Assembly (NCBI GenBank): GCA_040902445.1
Contig: JBBDXJ010000147.1
Span: 1 to 31,724, forward strand
From: Chryseosolibacter sp040902445
GTDB lineage: Bacteria > Bacteroidota > Bacteroidia > Cytophagales > Cyclobacteriaceae
Direction of reading: 5' to 3'
DNA: 31,724 nt
Part shown: piece by piece, positions 17,821-26,065 of the stretch
Position numbering within the stretch: the stretch's first letter is position 1
Layout of the letters: each line of letters begins with the position of its first letter
Translations under genes and position numbers: made by a program
Notes under the pieces: generated by a model
What the model saw: the letters and a program-made list of their open reading frames with translations, nothing else
What the model was told of the DNA's origin: nothing
The model's database searches: none

Positions 17821-18430
17821 TTTTGAAAAATTTCCGGAGGGAGGTTATCGACCTGTTTACAAGGTTGTACACTGCTTTCAAATCGGTGTTCATAACAGAC
17901 GCAATCTCCTCATACGTCATGTTTTCATGAAATTTCAGATAGATGGCTTCGCGTTGTCCTTTACTCAAAGTGGCAACTGAAGTCTTTAGTTGCTGGGAAA
18001 GGTCATTTGAGGTCTGATCGCGGATGAGATTAAATTCAATATTAAATTCCACTTCTTCACAATAATCTCCCGGAATGGCCTGCCCCACGACACGCCTGTC
18101 GGCGGATAGTCTTCTTAATATTCTCCTGCGGACAGATTTAAAAAGATAATATTTTATAGAATTTACCTGCGGAGTGAGTGTCTCGCGTTTCACCCAGAGT
18201 TCAACAAAGATATCCTGAATACAATCCGAGATCAGTGACTGATCACGCGTGATGCTCCTTCCATATACATAGAGCAGGCGCACATATTTTTCAAAAATAT
18301 CATTAAGCGCTTCCCGGTTGCCCGCGCGAAAGGAATTCCACAACTCAATTTCAACTTCGCGGAAATTGGAATTTGGCACGCTTACACCAGCTTTGCTCAG
18401 ATCTAGATGATTGTTTAATAGAGCGGTCAT
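17789..18430 (-). CDS. ECF RNA polymerase sigma factor (3' end altered by fusion)
   Basis: A 213-residue ECF sigma-70 factor. The region 2 core runs over about residues 40-100 (FEKYVRLLYVYGRSI, DCIQDIFVELW) and region 4 over about 150-200 (LSKGQREAIYLKFHENMTYEEIASVM, with the helix-turn-helix before SLRKFF). In Bacteroidota such a factor usually precedes a FecR anti-sigma gene and a susCD pair and controls them. Here the last 9-10 residues (THCKIWNCSD) are susD DNA read in another frame, so the natural C-terminal tail is lost. Regions 2 and 4 are complete and the factor could still bind promoters, now without its anti-sigma gene nearby. Confidence 0.88.
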   Translation of the reverse strand: MTALLNNHLDLSKAGVSVPNSNFREVEIELWNSFRAGNREALNDIFEKYVRLLYVYGRSITRDQSLISDCIQDIFVELWVKRETLTPQVNSIKYYLFKSVRRRILRRLSADRRVVGQAIPGDYCEEVEFNIEFNLIRDQTSNDLSQQLKTSVATLSKGQREAIYLKFHENMTYEEIASVMNTDLKAVYNLVNRSITSLRKFFKTHCKIWNCSD

Positions 18431-18555
18431 TCAGGGTGAAGGTTTGTCTCCTGCTTACCCTAATGTCAAATAATTTTTTGAATTAACCAAAACTACACCG
18501 ATTGAAATGATGAACTGAAGTATGTCTAAACCTGAGTCAATCTTGCAATCCATGC

Positions 18556-18578
18556 AATAAAAAAAATCTCAGAGAGAA
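18556..18578 (-). terminator. Weak terminator candidate after the HiPIP-like gene
   Basis: On the minus strand a short TCTC-TCT-GAGA hairpin is followed by eight T. It lies 20-40 bases past the HiPIP-like stop and ahead of the sigma factor. The stem is only 4 bp, so termination would be weak. Confidence 0.3.
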
Positions 18579-18596
18579 TCTATTGAAATCCCAAAT

Positions 18597-18953
18597 TCAT
18601 ACCTGCGGCGCCCAATAAGTACAATAGCCCGAGGCATAAACCGGCCCTTTAAACAACATACATCTTCCGCATTTTTGGTCAGCTGGCGGAGGAAGGAATA
18701 AGTTACAGTTGTTACAGTTATTGTCTTCTATTGGCGATTCTTTAAGATAACCTAATTTTTCTCTCAGAGCGATATCGTTTTGGCTTACGCCTGATAAGTC
18801 ATCACAGGGATCAACGGATGTTTTGGTTTTAGATTTTTTTTCAGCTGTTATTTTCCGGTCACAACTCAAAAAACTTATCACTGCCAAAGACACAGAACTG
18901 ATTCCGATGGATCTTAAAATAAATTTTCTGCGTGACAATACTCTGTATGCCAT
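18597..18953 (-). CDS. HiPIP-like iron-sulfur protein
   Basis: From ATG 18953 a 118-residue protein has an N-terminal export signal with SRRKF (residues 8-12) and a hydrophobic stretch, suggesting Tat export. The C-terminal 45 residues carry CNNC, CGRC and GYCTYWAP, the cysteine layout of high-potential iron-sulfur proteins, with the typical LFKGPV between the last Cys pairs. Such proteins carry one 4Fe-4S cluster and pass single electrons in the periplasm. The frame is open further upstream to 19016, but that part overlaps the preceding gene, and 18953 gives a clean signal. The preceding gene encodes a PVC-type dehydrogenase propeller, so it may be the electron acceptor. Confidence 0.78.
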   Translation of the reverse strand: MAYRVLSRRKFILRSIGISSVSLAVISFLSCDRKITAEKKSKTKTSVDPCDDLSGVSQNDIALREKLGYLKESPIEDNNCNNCNLFLPPPADQKCGRCMLFKGPVYASGYCTYWAPQV

Positions 18954-18966
18954 TGTGAAGATGAAC

Positions 18967-21093
18967 CTAAAGGGCAGTTCTTTTTGCAAATAAACTTCTG
19001 AGTTCCCGGATGGCATCGTTGATCTGTTCCGGACTATTTGTCGGGATGGTTTCCAGCTTTTCCCTGGTCGAAGAATCCGTTTGGGAAGATTTTTGCAATC
19101 CTTTCTTTAAGCCGCCCAAACCTGCCAGCTGCCATTGTGATTGTTTTTGCACTGATGCTGACGAAAGGATATCGAGCAGAGAATTGATCTCTTTCATTTC
19201 ATTAGAAGAGCCGATAGCAAAGGAAAGATCTTCCACAAAAGAAGTTTTCCAGGGTGCTGATTCACTGGTAAAAGAATATTGCCTGATGAGCCTTTCCAGA
19301 ATGGCTACTGTCGGACCGGACTTCGCGCTCAATACCGCAGTGCGGAACCACGGATCTTTTCCATGGAAGGCCACGACTTTTGCCAGCGCATCCAGGCTTT
19401 TTTGATCTGTAAATTCACCGGCGCTGAGCGCAGCCTGAAAGACAACCCTCAAAGATGTATCGTTTACAGATTCGAGCAGTTGTGGCAGTAACCCCGGGTA
19501 CCGTTCCGACAAAATGATCCCGTGTTCCCGAATACCAGGGTGAGGATCTTTTAAAGCATTACTAACCAATGAAGCATCCAAAGCATTCATACCCTCCAAA
19601 ACATACAGGGCGTGCAGTCTTACGCGTGCATCATTTCCGGTTAAAAGGCTTTTCACCTGTGGAACTACAGACAGATCCTGTTTTTCCAATAACAGCCTCT
19701 GCGCCTGAAGCCGCCACCATCGGTTTGGGTGAGCAAGTAGCCTGACGTATTCCTCTGACGACTTGGTATTAAGTTTTGGCGTTGTGTTCTGGCTTTTATC
19801 AACCTTTTCAGGAGTGATGCGGTAGATCCTGCCCCGGTTACTTCCATTGAGAAAGTCCATATCGGCTTTCAGATCCTCAGGAATGGAAAGTGGCGTTTCA
19901 ATATGCTGTCTGTACATATCGATGATGTAAAGAAAACCATCGGGCCCAACGGTGAAGCTGGCAGGTCGAAACCATGGATCCGAAGAAGTCAGAAACTCCC
20001 GCGTTTTCTCGCCTTCATCCCGTCTTGCCACAAACGTAGGTTGTTCCTCAAGTGCCACAAGCACATCCCTGTGCACCAGGTTTCCTGCAACATCTCCGGT
20101 AAACACATTACCATAATACTCCGGGGGAAATGCGTCGCCGTCGTATATGGTGCCCCCTGACGAACCGGTGAAATGATCTTCTGCGTATTCTACCCTGTCG
20201 AGCTTCTCCTCGGCGTACTGTTTCTGCCGCCGACGTGTGCGTTCAGCCCTCCAGTAAGGAGGCGGAGTTTGCTGATACATCTCCAGATCGTGATCAGAAA
20301 TATTGAAGACTGAAGTTGTGGATGGAAGATGGGGATGACGGTGTAAATATCGCCAGGGGATAACAACATGCCTGATGTGCAGCGTATTTTGTGTGATAAA
20401 CCGGTGACCCCAGTCATCCATGGTCTGACCAAACTGGGCCGCGCCGGCTTCCAATTCAAATTGGTTTCTGTCAAGGCGGAATCGAAAATCCGCTCCGCTC
20501 ATGGATAAGGCCGGAGCATCTGGTTTTTGGGTAAAAGTTACCTGCCCGGCTTGTCCATTGTTGGCCGCATAGATCCAGTTATCCACGCCAAAGCGGAGAT
20601 TTGTTATCTGAGCTTCGGAATTGTTGGCAAAAAAACCAGAGAAGAGTACTTCCCTCGTATCAGCAACAAAGTCTGCGTTCGTATCTTTCAAATAAAGGAT
20701 GTAAGGGGCTGTGGTTACCAGAAGGCCGCCTTTCCATGGCAACATGCTTGTGGCTTCGGTGAGAGAGTCAGCAAATATTACCGTGCGGTCTATACGCCCA
20801 TCACCGTTTGTATCCTGAAGGACCTTGATGCGGCCAGCCTCTTTACCAGGTTCAGGCTTAAAGGGATAGTCTGGCATCTCCACGACGAATGCATTCCCCT
20901 GTTCGTCAAATACCATCTCTACGGGATCGAGCACGTCTGGCTCCGCGGCAAACAATTCGATGTTAAAACCTTCCCGCAGCTGAAAACTTTTCAACGCCTC
21001 TTCCGGCTCAAGCGCGTTCGTATACCGCTGTTCCTTACAGGATATTCCTACGAGCGCCACCAGAATAAATAATCCCGAAAAAAAATACTTCAT
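18967..21093 (-). CDS. PVC-type membrane-bound dehydrogenase propeller with HEAT repeats, C-terminus short
   Basis: A 708-residue lipoprotein (lipobox GISC, Cys19). Residues about 35-430 form the six-bladed propeller of the putative membrane-bound dehydrogenase family (GFNIELFAAEP, VEMPDYPF, DTNGDGRIDRTVIFAD, PWFRPASFTVGPDGFLYIIDMYR). From about 450 to 690 follow HEAT-like helix pairs (VRLHALYVLEGM, PHPGIREHGIILSE). Family members usually continue with more HEAT repeats and a cytochrome c domain with CxxCH. Here the protein stops after SLFAKRTAL and contains no CxxCH, so no covalent haem. The stop lies 14 bases before the HiPIP-like start, which suggests a 3' deletion, though haem-less members exist. 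The function is probably oxidation of a sugar or alcohol outside the cytoplasm. Confidence 0.82.
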   Translation of the reverse strand: MKYFFSGLFILVALVGISCKEQRYTNALEPEEALKSFQLREGFNIELFAAEPDVLDPVEMVFDEQGNAFVVEMPDYPFKPEPGKEAGRIKVLQDTNGDGRIDRTVIFADSLTEATSMLPWKGGLLVTTAPYILYLKDTNADFVADTREVLFSGFFANNSEAQITNLRFGVDNWIYAANNGQAGQVTFTQKPDAPALSMSGADFRFRLDRNQFELEAGAAQFGQTMDDWGHRFITQNTLHIRHVVIPWRYLHRHPHLPSTTSVFNISDHDLEMYQQTPPPYWRAERTRRRQKQYAEEKLDRVEYAEDHFTGSSGGTIYDGDAFPPEYYGNVFTGDVAGNLVHRDVLVALEEQPTFVARRDEGEKTREFLTSSDPWFRPASFTVGPDGFLYIIDMYRQHIETPLSIPEDLKADMDFLNGSNRGRIYRITPEKVDKSQNTTPKLNTKSSEEYVRLLAHPNRWWRLQAQRLLLEKQDLSVVPQVKSLLTGNDARVRLHALYVLEGMNALDASLVSNALKDPHPGIREHGIILSERYPGLLPQLLESVNDTSLRVVFQAALSAGEFTDQKSLDALAKVVAFHGKDPWFRTAVLSAKSGPTVAILERLIRQYSFTSESAPWKTSFVEDLSFAIGSSNEMKEINSLLDILSSASVQKQSQWQLAGLGGLKKGLQKSSQTDSSTREKLETIPTNSPEQINDAIRELRSLFAKRTAL

Positions 21094-21141
21094 GTTCTTT
21101 ATGATATCTTATGTCTTATGTTTCCCGCTCTCCGCTCAAGG

Positions 21142-21291
21142 CTAGTTCCATTTCACAAAATTAATTGTCTCTTCGGAAAATTTGATTTCGTTTGACGCAA
21201 GAGAAGGTGTTGTCTTGAAAGCAAAGCCAAGACCAACGCCTGATATTGCAGATCTTACAATAAAATCACGCCGTGAATAATTTCTTTTCAT
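21142..21291 (-). pseudogene. Tat-signal stub of a lost exported protein
   Basis: From ATG 21291 a 49-residue frame begins MKRNYSRRDFIVRSAISGVG, a good twin-arginine signal with the hydrophobic region and a Ser-Leu-Ala-Ser cleavage zone. After 14 more residues (EIKFSEETINFVKWN) the frame stops. Tat signals direct folded enzymes of hundreds of residues, so a mature domain is missing. The last residues could be the C-terminus of another protein, as at the other fusion points here. A longer start at 21330 exists but adds nothing signal-like. Confidence 0.6.
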
Positions 21292-21372
21292 CGCGATTAA
21301 TTTACCCTTTCTTTTTGATTTGACAATCATTCCTGACAGGAAATTCAGGCAAGCGAACTCTAAGGGATCAAT

Positions 21373-23763
21373 TTAAACCTTTACACCCATGTTCTCTCCC
21401 AGCAACGTAAATTGTTTTGACCATTCGGGAGAACGGTTCTCGTGGTCGTAGTTATCTTTAGATATTTCGAAGTACAGATTTTGGCTGCGATAAAGATTCG
21501 GTCGCAGATTAAACCGGATCAACAGGGGAAACAGTCTGTTCAGCCGTTCAATTCTTTTAAGACTTTCCGGTTCGGCGGCAATGCGTTTCAATTCCTTGAA
21601 TATGCTCTCTCCGGCAAGACGTTCGACTTTCCCCGGATCTTCAATGCGCAAATCCCATTTTACCAATTCAGTCATTACGCGCTCGACGATCCTGATATTG
21701 ATTTTTTCTGTCTGGAAACAATTGAGCAGGTCTGCATTGAGTATGTATTCGAATGAAGTCCTGTAGGCGTTGGGAATAGGTATGCCGTTATTTGCGAGGG
21801 CCATTACCAGGGGATAATCCCTGTTATAGATACGCCGCAGTGAATCCTCCAGGTCCAGCATACTCTGATAGGTAATGAAATTAAATACCTTGCGTTTTTC
21901 ATCCTGGAACAACTGCCATATGGTGTATTTTTCAGGCCCGAAGTAAGTCTGCATAAGACCGATCACATCACCTAGCCTGGCTTCCTCGAACGCGGCGATC
22001 ATTCTCGCCTGCATACTGGCAAACCTCTCCTCTTCCATATCCAGGGAAATGTTCCCGATTATATTGTGCTTGCCCATGTAGATCACCGCAAACGCGAATT
22101 TCTTTTCAGAGCGGGTTACATTGGACCTTACCTTTGTTACGCCTAATACCAATTTTTGCTCACCTGCTTCTTTGCGAACAAAAATTTCATTGGAGGTCGT
22201 GTAATTAAATACCGGGAAGGATTCAAGATCTTCTTCAAATATAGAAGCCACAGCATAGTGCATGCCTACTCTTTGAAGGTTGATCTTTGATGGTAACACA
22301 AATTTTGTATAAACATTCGAGGCGTTGCCCAGCAGTGGCACATTACTGGGAATTTCCTCGAGGCGCTTGCGGAATTCCAGTTCCAGGTTTACTTCGCTGA
22401 TCTGGCTTACCAGTTGCATTGCCCTGCACGCGTACTGCATGATCTGAGTGGTTTCAATGCCGGAAACCTCATCAAAAAACCAGCCGCAACTTGTGTACAT
22501 AAGCATTGCATTGCGTTCCACTTCCATAAGTCGCAGGATCTGGGGAGCATCCACGGTCTGGCTACAGTTGTCGCGCATGAATTTTTTGATCGTTTCATCA
22601 TCGCGCCCGAGAATCACATTGATGTATTCATCGCGGGCAACCCAGAGGTCTTTAAATATCGGAGCGGCTTCACGTTCGAAGATCCTTTCCAGTTCGTCGC
22701 GCAACCAATCCAGCGCTTCACGCAAGGGCTTGCGCCAGCGTTGATTCCACATCGGCTTTCCTCCCGTATTGCAACCACAGTCATTTCTCCAGCGCTCCAC
22801 ACCGTGCACACAACTCCATGAACTGTGTTCATGGATCTGGACTTCGTAAGTCGGCGAGCTGAGTGAAAGGAACTGGGCATAGTTCGTCAGTTTGACTTTG
22901 GAGTGCCTTTCAATATGATCCAGACAAAAGGCCAGAGCCATGTCGCCGTGTTTGTGGTGGTGACCGTAAGTTTCGCCATCGGTGGCAATGTGCGATAGTT
23001 GTGGCTCGGGGCTAGTCCCGTCCAGTTGATTCACCAACCGGTCAGCAAGTTTTCTGCCGTCGTTCAACAAACCGTCGAAAGCCACGCCTTGAGAAATCTC
23101 ACCGTTGTAAAAAAACAGAACAATACTTTTCCCCGAGGGAAGGCGATATAAATACGGGCGGCGCGTATCAATGTCTTTTTCCGTGAGTTTCCACTGGGTC
23201 TCGCCAATTTTCCGGAAAGCCTTTGCCTGACGGGGAGCAAGGACTGTGAACCTGATATCGTGCTTTGCCAGTAGCTCCAGCGTTTCAGTATCAACGGCTG
23301 TTTCCGCAAGCCACATGCCCTCTGGTATGCGATTGAATCTATGAACAAAATCGCGGATGCCCCAGATGATCTGTGTTTCTTTATCGCGTGTGGTGGCCAG
23401 AGGCATGATCATGTGATTATACACCTGCGCGAGAGCCGAACCATGCCCGCCAAAAGTCTCAACGCTCAACCGGTCTGCTTCGAGTATGGCGTCATAGGTT
23501 TCCCGGTCATTGTGCTCCATCCAGGAAAGCAACGTGGCACCAAAATTAAAACTGATCTTTGAATAATTATTGATGATATTCCTGATAACACCGCCATCAT
23601 TCAAAATGCGCGAGGCGGTATTCGGACCATAACATTCGGCGGAAATCCGTTCATTCCAATCGTGATAGGGATGTGCAGAGTCCTGAACCTCAATAACTTC
23701 CAACCAGGCATTTTCACGGGGTGGTTGATAGAAATGACCGTGAATACAAATATATTTTTCCAA
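21373..23763 (-). CDS. GH57 glycosidase with DUF3536 domain
   Basis: A 796-residue cytoplasmic enzyme of clan GH57. The first motif is IHGHFYQPPR (7-16, His8 and His10). GMWLAETAVD places the nucleophile at Glu154 and HIATDGETYGHHH places the acid/base at Asp262. HSSWSCVHGVERW (about 317-329) follows. The DUF3536 part fills the C-terminal half. GH57 enzymes act on alpha-1,4 or alpha-1,6 glucans as amylases, glucanotransferases or branching enzymes, and the specificity of DUF3536 members is not settled. It is the last gene of the GlgE-type cluster, 125 bases after glgB, so it most likely trims or rearranges the stored alpha-glucan. There is no signal peptide. Confidence 0.9.
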   Translation of the reverse strand: MEKYICIHGHFYQPPRENAWLEVIEVQDSAHPYHDWNERISAECYGPNTASRILNDGGVIRNIINNYSKISFNFGATLLSWMEHNDRETYDAILEADRLSVETFGGHGSALAQVYNHMIMPLATTRDKETQIIWGIRDFVHRFNRIPEGMWLAETAVDTETLELLAKHDIRFTVLAPRQAKAFRKIGETQWKLTEKDIDTRRPYLYRLPSGKSIVLFFYNGEISQGVAFDGLLNDGRKLADRLVNQLDGTSPEPQLSHIATDGETYGHHHKHGDMALAFCLDHIERHSKVKLTNYAQFLSLSSPTYEVQIHEHSSWSCVHGVERWRNDCGCNTGGKPMWNQRWRKPLREALDWLRDELERIFEREAAPIFKDLWVARDEYINVILGRDDETIKKFMRDNCSQTVDAPQILRLMEVERNAMLMYTSCGWFFDEVSGIETTQIMQYACRAMQLVSQISEVNLELEFRKRLEEIPSNVPLLGNASNVYTKFVLPSKINLQRVGMHYAVASIFEEDLESFPVFNYTTSNEIFVRKEAGEQKLVLGVTKVRSNVTRSEKKFAFAVIYMGKHNIIGNISLDMEEERFASMQARMIAAFEEARLGDVIGLMQTYFGPEKYTIWQLFQDEKRKVFNFITYQSMLDLEDSLRRIYNRDYPLVMALANNGIPIPNAYRTSFEYILNADLLNCFQTEKINIRIVERVMTELVKWDLRIEDPGKVERLAGESIFKELKRIAAEPESLKRIERLNRLFPLLIRFNLRPNLYRSQNLYFEISKDNYDHENRSPEWSKQFTLLGENMGVKV

Positions 23764-23791
23764 ACTAAATGTGTGTTTTAGGTATAGGTCA

Positions 23792-23880
23792 AAAAATATA
23801 TAGGTGCCTAGGTATATAAGGAAATAGGTTATAGTGGTTCCCCATATACTTATGTACTTATATATTTATACACTTGTGCG
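23792..23880. repeat. AT-rich 8-bp-period repeat with inverted halves
   Basis: Degenerate octamers follow one another: on the plus strand ATAGGTGC, CTAGGTAT, ATAAGGAA, ATAGGTTA, then ACTTATGT, ACTTATAT, ATTTATAC, ACTTGTGC. The left set (23811-23829) is about 14/19 complementary to the right set (23848-23866), so the transcript could fold into an AU-rich hairpin around TATAGTGGTTCCCC. It fills the gap between glgB and the GH57 gene. I see no gene here. Confidence 0.5.
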
Positions 23881-23888
23881 TCAAGTAT

Positions 23889-25865
23889 TTAGGTGCTAAT
23901 GTCCTGCAGCTCAAATTCACTTACTTCTTTCTCCAGTTTGAGGATTGATATTGCCAGGGGAGGCAAATTTAGTGAAACGGAATAATCTCTGCTATGAAAT
24001 TTAACAGGAGATGTGTTTAGTAAACCCTGGTTCAGTAATCCACTTCCGCCATACTTACTATCGTCAGAGTTGAAGACTTCCTTCCATTGACCCCGATAAG
24101 GTACTCCAATGCGGTATAAATAACGCGCGGCAGGAGTGAAATTACAGATCACTATCATGAGATCTTCTTTATGGTCGGCCTGGCGCTGATAGATCATCAC
24201 GCTATTTTCGCGGTCTCCGTAATCAATCCAATGAAACCCGCGATGTTCGAACGCATACTGATACAAGGCTTTTTCTTTCTTGTACAGCTCGTTCAGGTCG
24301 CGGACAATTTTTTGTATGCCCCGGTGGAACTCATAGTCCAGTAAGTGCCAGTCGAGACTGCGGTCGTGGTTCCATTCGGAGGATTGCGCGATCTCGCCGC
24401 CCATAAATAATAATTTTGTTCCCGGATGCGTAAACATGTAGGAAAACAACAATCTCAGGTTGGCGAATTTCTGCCATTCGTCCCCCGGCATTTTCCCAAA
24501 TAACGAACCCTTTCCATGTACAACTTCATCATGTGAAAGAGGTAGCATAAAGTTCTCTGTAAACGCATACATGATGCTGAAGGTAATTTCATTCTGGTGA
24601 TATTTCCTGTGGATAGGATCCAGTGAAAAATACTTTAGTGTATCATGCATCCAGCCCATCATCCATTTTTGGCCGAAGCCAAGGCCGCCAAGGTATGTAG
24701 GTCTTGAAACCCCCGTCCAGGACGTGGATTCTTCCGCGATGGTTATTGTATCAGGGAAATTCAGGTACACCACTTCATTAAATTCTTTCAAAAAAGTAAT
24801 GGCCTCGATGTTTTCATTACCCCCATATTGATTGGGTATCCATTCACCTGCTTTGCGTGAATAATCCAGATAAAGCATTGATGCCACCGCATCGACGCGC
24901 AGCCCGTCAATATGATATCGCTCCAGCCAGAACAAGGCATTGCTTATAAGGAATGAGCGCACCTCACTCCTGCCGTAATTAAAGATGTAGCTCTTCCAGT
25001 CGGGGTGGAATCCTTTCCTGGGATCAGCGTGTTCGTAAAGGTAGGTGCCGTCAAATTTATAAAGGCCGTGAATATCGCCGGGGAAATGCGATGGTACCCA
25101 ATCCAGAATAACACCTATTCCAGCCTGATGGAAACAGTCGACCAGATACATAAAATCTTCAGGACTTCCGTAACGGCTCGTGGGCGCAAAATATCCCGTG
25201 AGCTGATAACCCCATGATCCGAAGAACGGATGCTCCATCACGGGCAGGAACTCAATGTGCGTAAATCCCATGTCTTTCACATACTCCACCAGCTGGGTCG
25301 CCATCTCCGGATAAGAAAGAGATAGGTTGTCTGCTTTCCTTCGCCATGAACCATAGTGGACTTCGTACACAGAATACGGTTTAGCTTTCCCGACCACAGC
25401 TCTTCTCTGTTTCAGCCAATTTTCATCTTTCCATTCGTATTTTGGCGACCAGACTATTGATGCTGTTTTGGGTGGTGTTTCAAAGAAAGAGCCGAAGGGA
25501 TCGGATTTATCAAATGATTCACCGGTGTTAGAAAGGATGGCGTACTTATAGGCTTCTCCATGCTTAATGTCGCCAAAAAATCCCTCCCATATTCCAGAGC
25601 CGTCCCAGCGGGGATTTAATATATGGTTGCCTTTTTGCCAGTGATTAAAATTGCCAATGACCGATATGGTTTTTGCATTTGGTGCCCAGACGGCAAAGTA
25701 AGTTCCTTCAACGTCGTTATGTGTTACTACATGCGCGCCTAATTTTTCGTAAAGCTTGTAGTGCTTTCCAGACCGGAACAGGTGAATGTCAAAATCAGTA
25801 AGGAGACTGAAACTGTCATGAATAATCCTGTCCTCCGTTTTTATTTTTTTTCCCATTTGTTTCAT
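23889..25865 (-). CDS. glgB: 1,4-alpha-glucan branching enzyme (GH13)
   Basis: A 658-residue cytoplasmic branching enzyme that transfers alpha-1,4 chains to make alpha-1,6 branches. The N-terminal CBM48-like domain covers about 35-135 (FAVWAPNAKTISVIGNFNHW). The GH13 barrel has GVILDWVPSHF (251-261), DGLRVDAVASM with nucleophile Asp325, TIAEES with acid/base Glu378, and LSHDEVVHGK with Asp446. The C-terminal beta domain ends at the stop. Length and motif set fit GlgB well. It starts at 25865 or, three residues later, at 25856. It follows the TreS-maltokinase fusion after a 200-base gap and completes the GlgE pathway by branching GlgE-made chains. Confidence 0.96.
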   Translation of the reverse strand: MKQMGKKIKTEDRIIHDSFSLLTDFDIHLFRSGKHYKLYEKLGAHVVTHNDVEGTYFAVWAPNAKTISVIGNFNHWQKGNHILNPRWDGSGIWEGFFGDIKHGEAYKYAILSNTGESFDKSDPFGSFFETPPKTASIVWSPKYEWKDENWLKQRRAVVGKAKPYSVYEVHYGSWRRKADNLSLSYPEMATQLVEYVKDMGFTHIEFLPVMEHPFFGSWGYQLTGYFAPTSRYGSPEDFMYLVDCFHQAGIGVILDWVPSHFPGDIHGLYKFDGTYLYEHADPRKGFHPDWKSYIFNYGRSEVRSFLISNALFWLERYHIDGLRVDAVASMLYLDYSRKAGEWIPNQYGGNENIEAITFLKEFNEVVYLNFPDTITIAEESTSWTGVSRPTYLGGLGFGQKWMMGWMHDTLKYFSLDPIHRKYHQNEITFSIMYAFTENFMLPLSHDEVVHGKGSLFGKMPGDEWQKFANLRLLFSYMFTHPGTKLLFMGGEIAQSSEWNHDRSLDWHLLDYEFHRGIQKIVRDLNELYKKEKALYQYAFEHRGFHWIDYGDRENSVMIYQRQADHKEDLMIVICNFTPAARYLYRIGVPYRGQWKEVFNSDDSKYGGSGLLNQGLLNTSPVKFHSRDYSVSLNLPPLAISILKLEKEVSEFELQDIST

Positions 25866-25915
25866 CTCATTACGTCTAACTACGCCATATTCCCTTTATG
25901 CGGTATGTTAATATT

Positions 25916-25983
25916 CGTCCGTCTCCGGGCGCAAGATTATGCCCGCCCCAACGTGGTTCGGTACGGGCGGACGTCCCTGCCAC
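25916..25983. repeat. GC-rich dyad, probable diverged dispersed repeat
   Basis: Nested inverted repeats lie between the TreS-maltokinase and glgB genes: CGTCCG (25916-25921) with CGGACG (25968-25973), CGGGC with GCCCG (25926-25930/25941-25945), and CCGCCC with GGGCGG (25943-25948/25965-25970). The right edge GTGGCAGGGACG on the minus strand matches the left edge of the 28-bp palindrome at 2671-2682. Several foldings compete. It resembles a REP-type intergenic element. Confidence 0.45.
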
Positions 25984-26065
25984 CTTCGCTCCTACCTGCC
26001 GATGCTGATCGTACTTTTCAGACATCTCTCCATGGGACTCCTTTGGACAAACTTCTCAAACTTTT

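Noticed and set aside
23792..23880. CRISPR array or direct repeat-spacer structure in the AT-rich gap.
   Set aside because: The units are 8 bases, degenerate and contiguous, without spacers, and no cas genes are visible.
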